24,354 bases of DNA from positions 1 to 24,354 of the forward strand of contig JAQUXV010000008.1 of assembly GCA_028692205.1 (NCBI GenBank), written 5' to 3'. The translations under genes and the position numbers were made by a program. The notes under the pieces were generated by a model. That model saw only the letters and a program-made list of their open reading frames with translations, made no database searches and was not told where the DNA came from. Shown here piece after piece: positions 22,877 through 24,354 of the stretch. Origin of the DNA: Eubacteriales bacterium. GTDB taxonomy: Bacteria > Bacillota_A > Clostridia > Christensenellales > Aristaeellaceae. Each line of letters starts with the position of its first letter. Positions within the stretch are counted from its first letter, which is position 1.

Positions 22877-23314
22877 ATGGACCTTCAATATGAACCCGCG
22901 GGCACCGAGGATATCGAAAGTATTTTTCTGGCGAACCAATCGATGATCGACCAATATGAGAATATCGAACAGATAGATTATCAGCGCGTTTTGGCGTGGG
23001 TGCGGCGGAAGATCGAAACGCATATTGCGGAATATACGCGCGTGCTGGAAGCGGGAACCCCGGTCGGCTATTGCTATTGCCATGAAACGGACGGACAAAT
23101 GGAAATCGACGATCTGTGGATTTCCCCGCCATACCGCAACCGGGGTATTGGAACGGAGATCATTCGGAAGTGCATCGGCGGTACGAGCCTGCCGGTGATG
23201 CTTTATGTTTTCATTCGGAACACGAAAGCCGTTGCGCTTTACCAAAGGCTGGGTTTTCAGATTGTTGAAAACATCAAAGATTCGCGCTACATAATGGTAC
23301 GCCGTAACGGATAG
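22877..23314 (+). CDS. GNAT-family N-acetyltransferase
   Basis: This 145-residue single-domain acetyltransferase carries the acetyl-CoA binding motif A, LWISPPYRNRGIGTEI, with the RNRGIG pyrophosphate loop near residues 87-92. The late ALYQRLGFQIVEN is the usual motif B. The start at 22877 is five bases after GAGGCGG. GNAT proteins transfer acetyl groups to amines of small molecules, antibiotics or proteins; nothing nearby indicates the acceptor. Confidence 0.9.
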   Translation: MDLQYEPAGTEDIESIFLANQSMIDQYENIEQIDYQRVLAWVRRKIETHIAEYTRVLEAGTPVGYCYCHETDGQMEIDDLWISPPYRNRGIGTEIIRKCIGGTSLPVMLYVFIRNTKAVALYQRLGFQIVENIKDSRYIMVRRNG

Positions 23315-23397
23315 CAGCCTCCGGTGGCAAATTCGGCGGCGTATCGCTTTGGCCGGAAGAACCAGCGCTTTCCGGTATCGACTCTACGGAGCGTTCA

Positions 23398-23426
23398 TTG
23401 GCTTTTCTCCTGTCGCCTGCTATACT
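23398..23426 (+). promoter_or_regulatory. Promoter of the XRE-desulforedoxin-SOR gene
   Basis: TTGGCT (23398-23403) and TATACT (23421-23426) are 17 bases apart, with an extended TGC before the -10. Transcription would start near 23433, directly before the ribosome site, giving a very short leader. Confidence 0.6.
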
Positions 23427-23448
23427 TTCGATTCGGAGGCGAATGCAC

Positions 23449-24033
23449 ATGGATTGCGCAAAGATCGGGAAACGGATACTGGCCCTGCGGAAAGAACAGG
23501 GACTTACGCAGCGGCAGCTGGCCGAGCAGATGAACATCAGCGATAAAGCGGTTTCCAAATGGGAGTGCGGGCTGGGCTGCCCGGATGTGTCTTTGCTGCC
23601 CGAATTATCCAAAATTCTTGGCGTGCCGTTGGAAGAACTGCTTTCCGGCGAACGGAACGCCAACGATCTGGTGGGAGGCAACATGAAAAAGACTCAATTC
23701 TACGTATGCCTGAACTGTGGTAACCTGCTTACTTCAACCGCGGATGCGGCGGTGGCCTGCTGCGGTAAAACCCTTGCGCCGCTGACGCCGCAGAAAGCGG
23801 CGGAGGCGGAGCGCCTGTCCGTAACCATGGTGGAAGGCGACTACTTTATCACTTCGGAACATGATATGACCAAAGAACACTACATCGCTTTTGTCGCGCT
23901 TCTCACGGGGGACAGCCTGATGCTTCGCAAACAGTACCCGGAGTGGAACCTGCAAACGCGAATCCCCTGCCACGCGCACGGGCTGCTGGTGTGGTACTGC
24001 ACCCGGCACGGGCTGTTTTACCAGACCGTATAA
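23449..24033 (+). CDS. XRE-type regulator fused to desulforedoxin and superoxide-reductase-like domains
   Basis: This 194-residue protein has three parts. Residues 5-65 are an XRE/Cro helix-turn-helix (LTQRQLAEQMNISDKAVSKW). Residues 84-110 resemble desulforedoxin: cysteines 87, 90, 104 and 105 in CLNC...CC order could hold one iron. Residues 125-194 resemble the superoxide reductase iron domain, with EHDMTKEHYI (His138, His144) and WYCTRHGLF (Cys184, His187) matching the HPMxxxHYI and CNxHGLW motifs. The fourth histidine of superoxide reductase is not seen. Start 23449 is chosen because CGGAGGC lies eight bases before it; ATG 23443 is too close. I infer an iron-based sensor of oxygen or superoxide controlling transcription. 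HTH-Dx-SOR fusions have been noted among superoxide reductase families, but their function is little known. Confidence 0.82.
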   Translation: MDCAKIGKRILALRKEQGLTQRQLAEQMNISDKAVSKWECGLGCPDVSLLPELSKILGVPLEELLSGERNANDLVGGNMKKTQFYVCLNCGNLLTSTADAAVACCGKTLAPLTPQKAAEAERLSVTMVEGDYFITSEHDMTKEHYIAFVALLTGDSLMLRKQYPEWNLQTRIPCHAHGLLVWYCTRHGLFYQTV

Positions 24034-24051
24034 GCGTGTGCTTTCCGCCCC

Positions 24052-24136
24052 GCGCGCGCGGCGTTCAACCGGTACAGTGCTTACCGATAACCTGCCCGTT
24101 GCTTGCCGGGCGTTACAGGTTGCGCGCGCGGCGTTC
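24052..24136. repeat. Direct repeat of a 15-base GC-rich element
   Basis: GCGCGCGCGGCGTTC occurs at 24052-24066 and again at 24122-24136, exactly 70 bases apart. Between the copies lies a hairpin: AACCTGCCCG (24089-24098) against CGGG (24107-24110) and CAGGTT (24116-24121). The second copy overlaps the spacer of a promoter. Confidence 0.55.
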
Positions 24137-24148
24137 CCGTATTATAGT
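24120..24148 (+). promoter_or_regulatory. Promoter of the last gene
   Basis: TTGCGC (24120-24125) and TATAGT (24143-24148) are separated by 17 GC-rich bases, 60 bases before the ATG at 24208. Confidence 0.5.
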
Positions 24149-24207
24149 AGCAGTGGACAAACCAATCCCGGGCCGGGGGGTGTTCCCAGCCCTGAACGAG
24201 GTGCATT

Positions 24208-24354
24208 ATGCCGGATATACGGGACGGGGACGAAGCTTATCAACGCAAAAGAAAAACCTATTCCATCATCTCCATCGCGGTGCTGATAGCCGTATTTACC
24301 ATTGCGACCATCGTGTTGTGGAAGCCCTTTGCCACAACCTTCAAGGACCCGGAT
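24208..24354 (+). CDS. N-terminus of a membrane protein, cut by window edge
   Basis: Forty-nine codons are visible from ATG 24208, preceded by GAGGTG a few bases upstream. A charged start containing QRKRK is followed by a hydrophobic helix (YSIISIAVLIAVFTIATIVL, 17-36), with positive-inside orientation. The following LWKPFATTFKDPD resembles the start of TVP38/TMEM64 (DedA-like) membrane proteins, but too little is present to be sure. Confidence 0.65.
   Translation, partial: MPDIRDGDEAYQRKRKTYSIISIAVLIAVFTIATIVLWKPFATTFKDPD

Noticed and set aside
1..24354. CRISPR arrays, complete insertion sequences, phage genes or a secondary-metabolite cluster
   Set aside because: No regularly spaced repeats, transposase, integrase or biosynthetic core genes were found on either strand.

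Overview
The window looks like chromosomal DNA from a GC-rich anaerobic Clostridia (Firmicutes). I base this on strong AGGAGG-type ribosome sites, TTGACA/TATAAT promoters, a CUT1 sugar transporter without its own ATPase, an Etf-coupled lactate dehydrogenase, a hybrid-cluster protein, and several ferredoxin-type or redox-stress proteins. No species can be named from sequence alone. There is no CRISPR array, no complete insertion sequence and no rRNA.

Layout. (1) 1-6775: an amino-sugar uptake and catabolism cluster. A divergent RpiR/MurR regulator faces a secreted sugar-binding protein, two permeases, an N-acylglucosamine 2-epimerase and a BadF-type N-acetylglucosamine kinase. The likely route is ManNAc to GlcNAc to GlcNAc-6-P. 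(2) 6839-10220: etfB, ferredoxin-fused etfA and an FAD lactate dehydrogenase, matching the electron-confurcating lactate dehydrogenase LctBCD. It has no terminator between it and the sugar cluster. (3) 10378-13921: a bidirectional terminator, then a leftward operon (dicluster ferredoxin protein, small cupin, Hcp) facing a divergent Crp/Fnr regulator. This is probably a nitrosative-stress module, and the shared intergenic region holds a CRP-sized palindrome. (4) 14183-14650: leftward tRNA-Gln(CTG) and tRNA-Glu(CTC), and rightward tRNA-Leu(GAG), driven by two back-to-back consensus promoters. (5) 14650-15984: an AT-rich island with a decayed membrane-protein gene next to tRNA-Leu. (6) 15985-17850: an ECF sigma factor and a membrane-anchored, anti-sigma-like partner. 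(7) 17962-20417: a SAM methyltransferase behind a long structured leader, then an aldo/keto reductase with two Fe-S motifs. (8) 20460-24354: a metallophosphoesterase remnant, an extradiol-type dioxygenase, a pirin, a GNAT acetyltransferase, a regulator fusing an XRE DNA-binding domain to desulforedoxin and superoxide-reductase-like domains, and the start of a membrane protein.

The items most worth following up are the XRE-desulforedoxin-SOR fusion, the four-arm leader of the methyltransferase, the shared palindrome of the hcp/crp region, and the coupling of amino-sugar catabolism with a confurcating lactate dehydrogenase.
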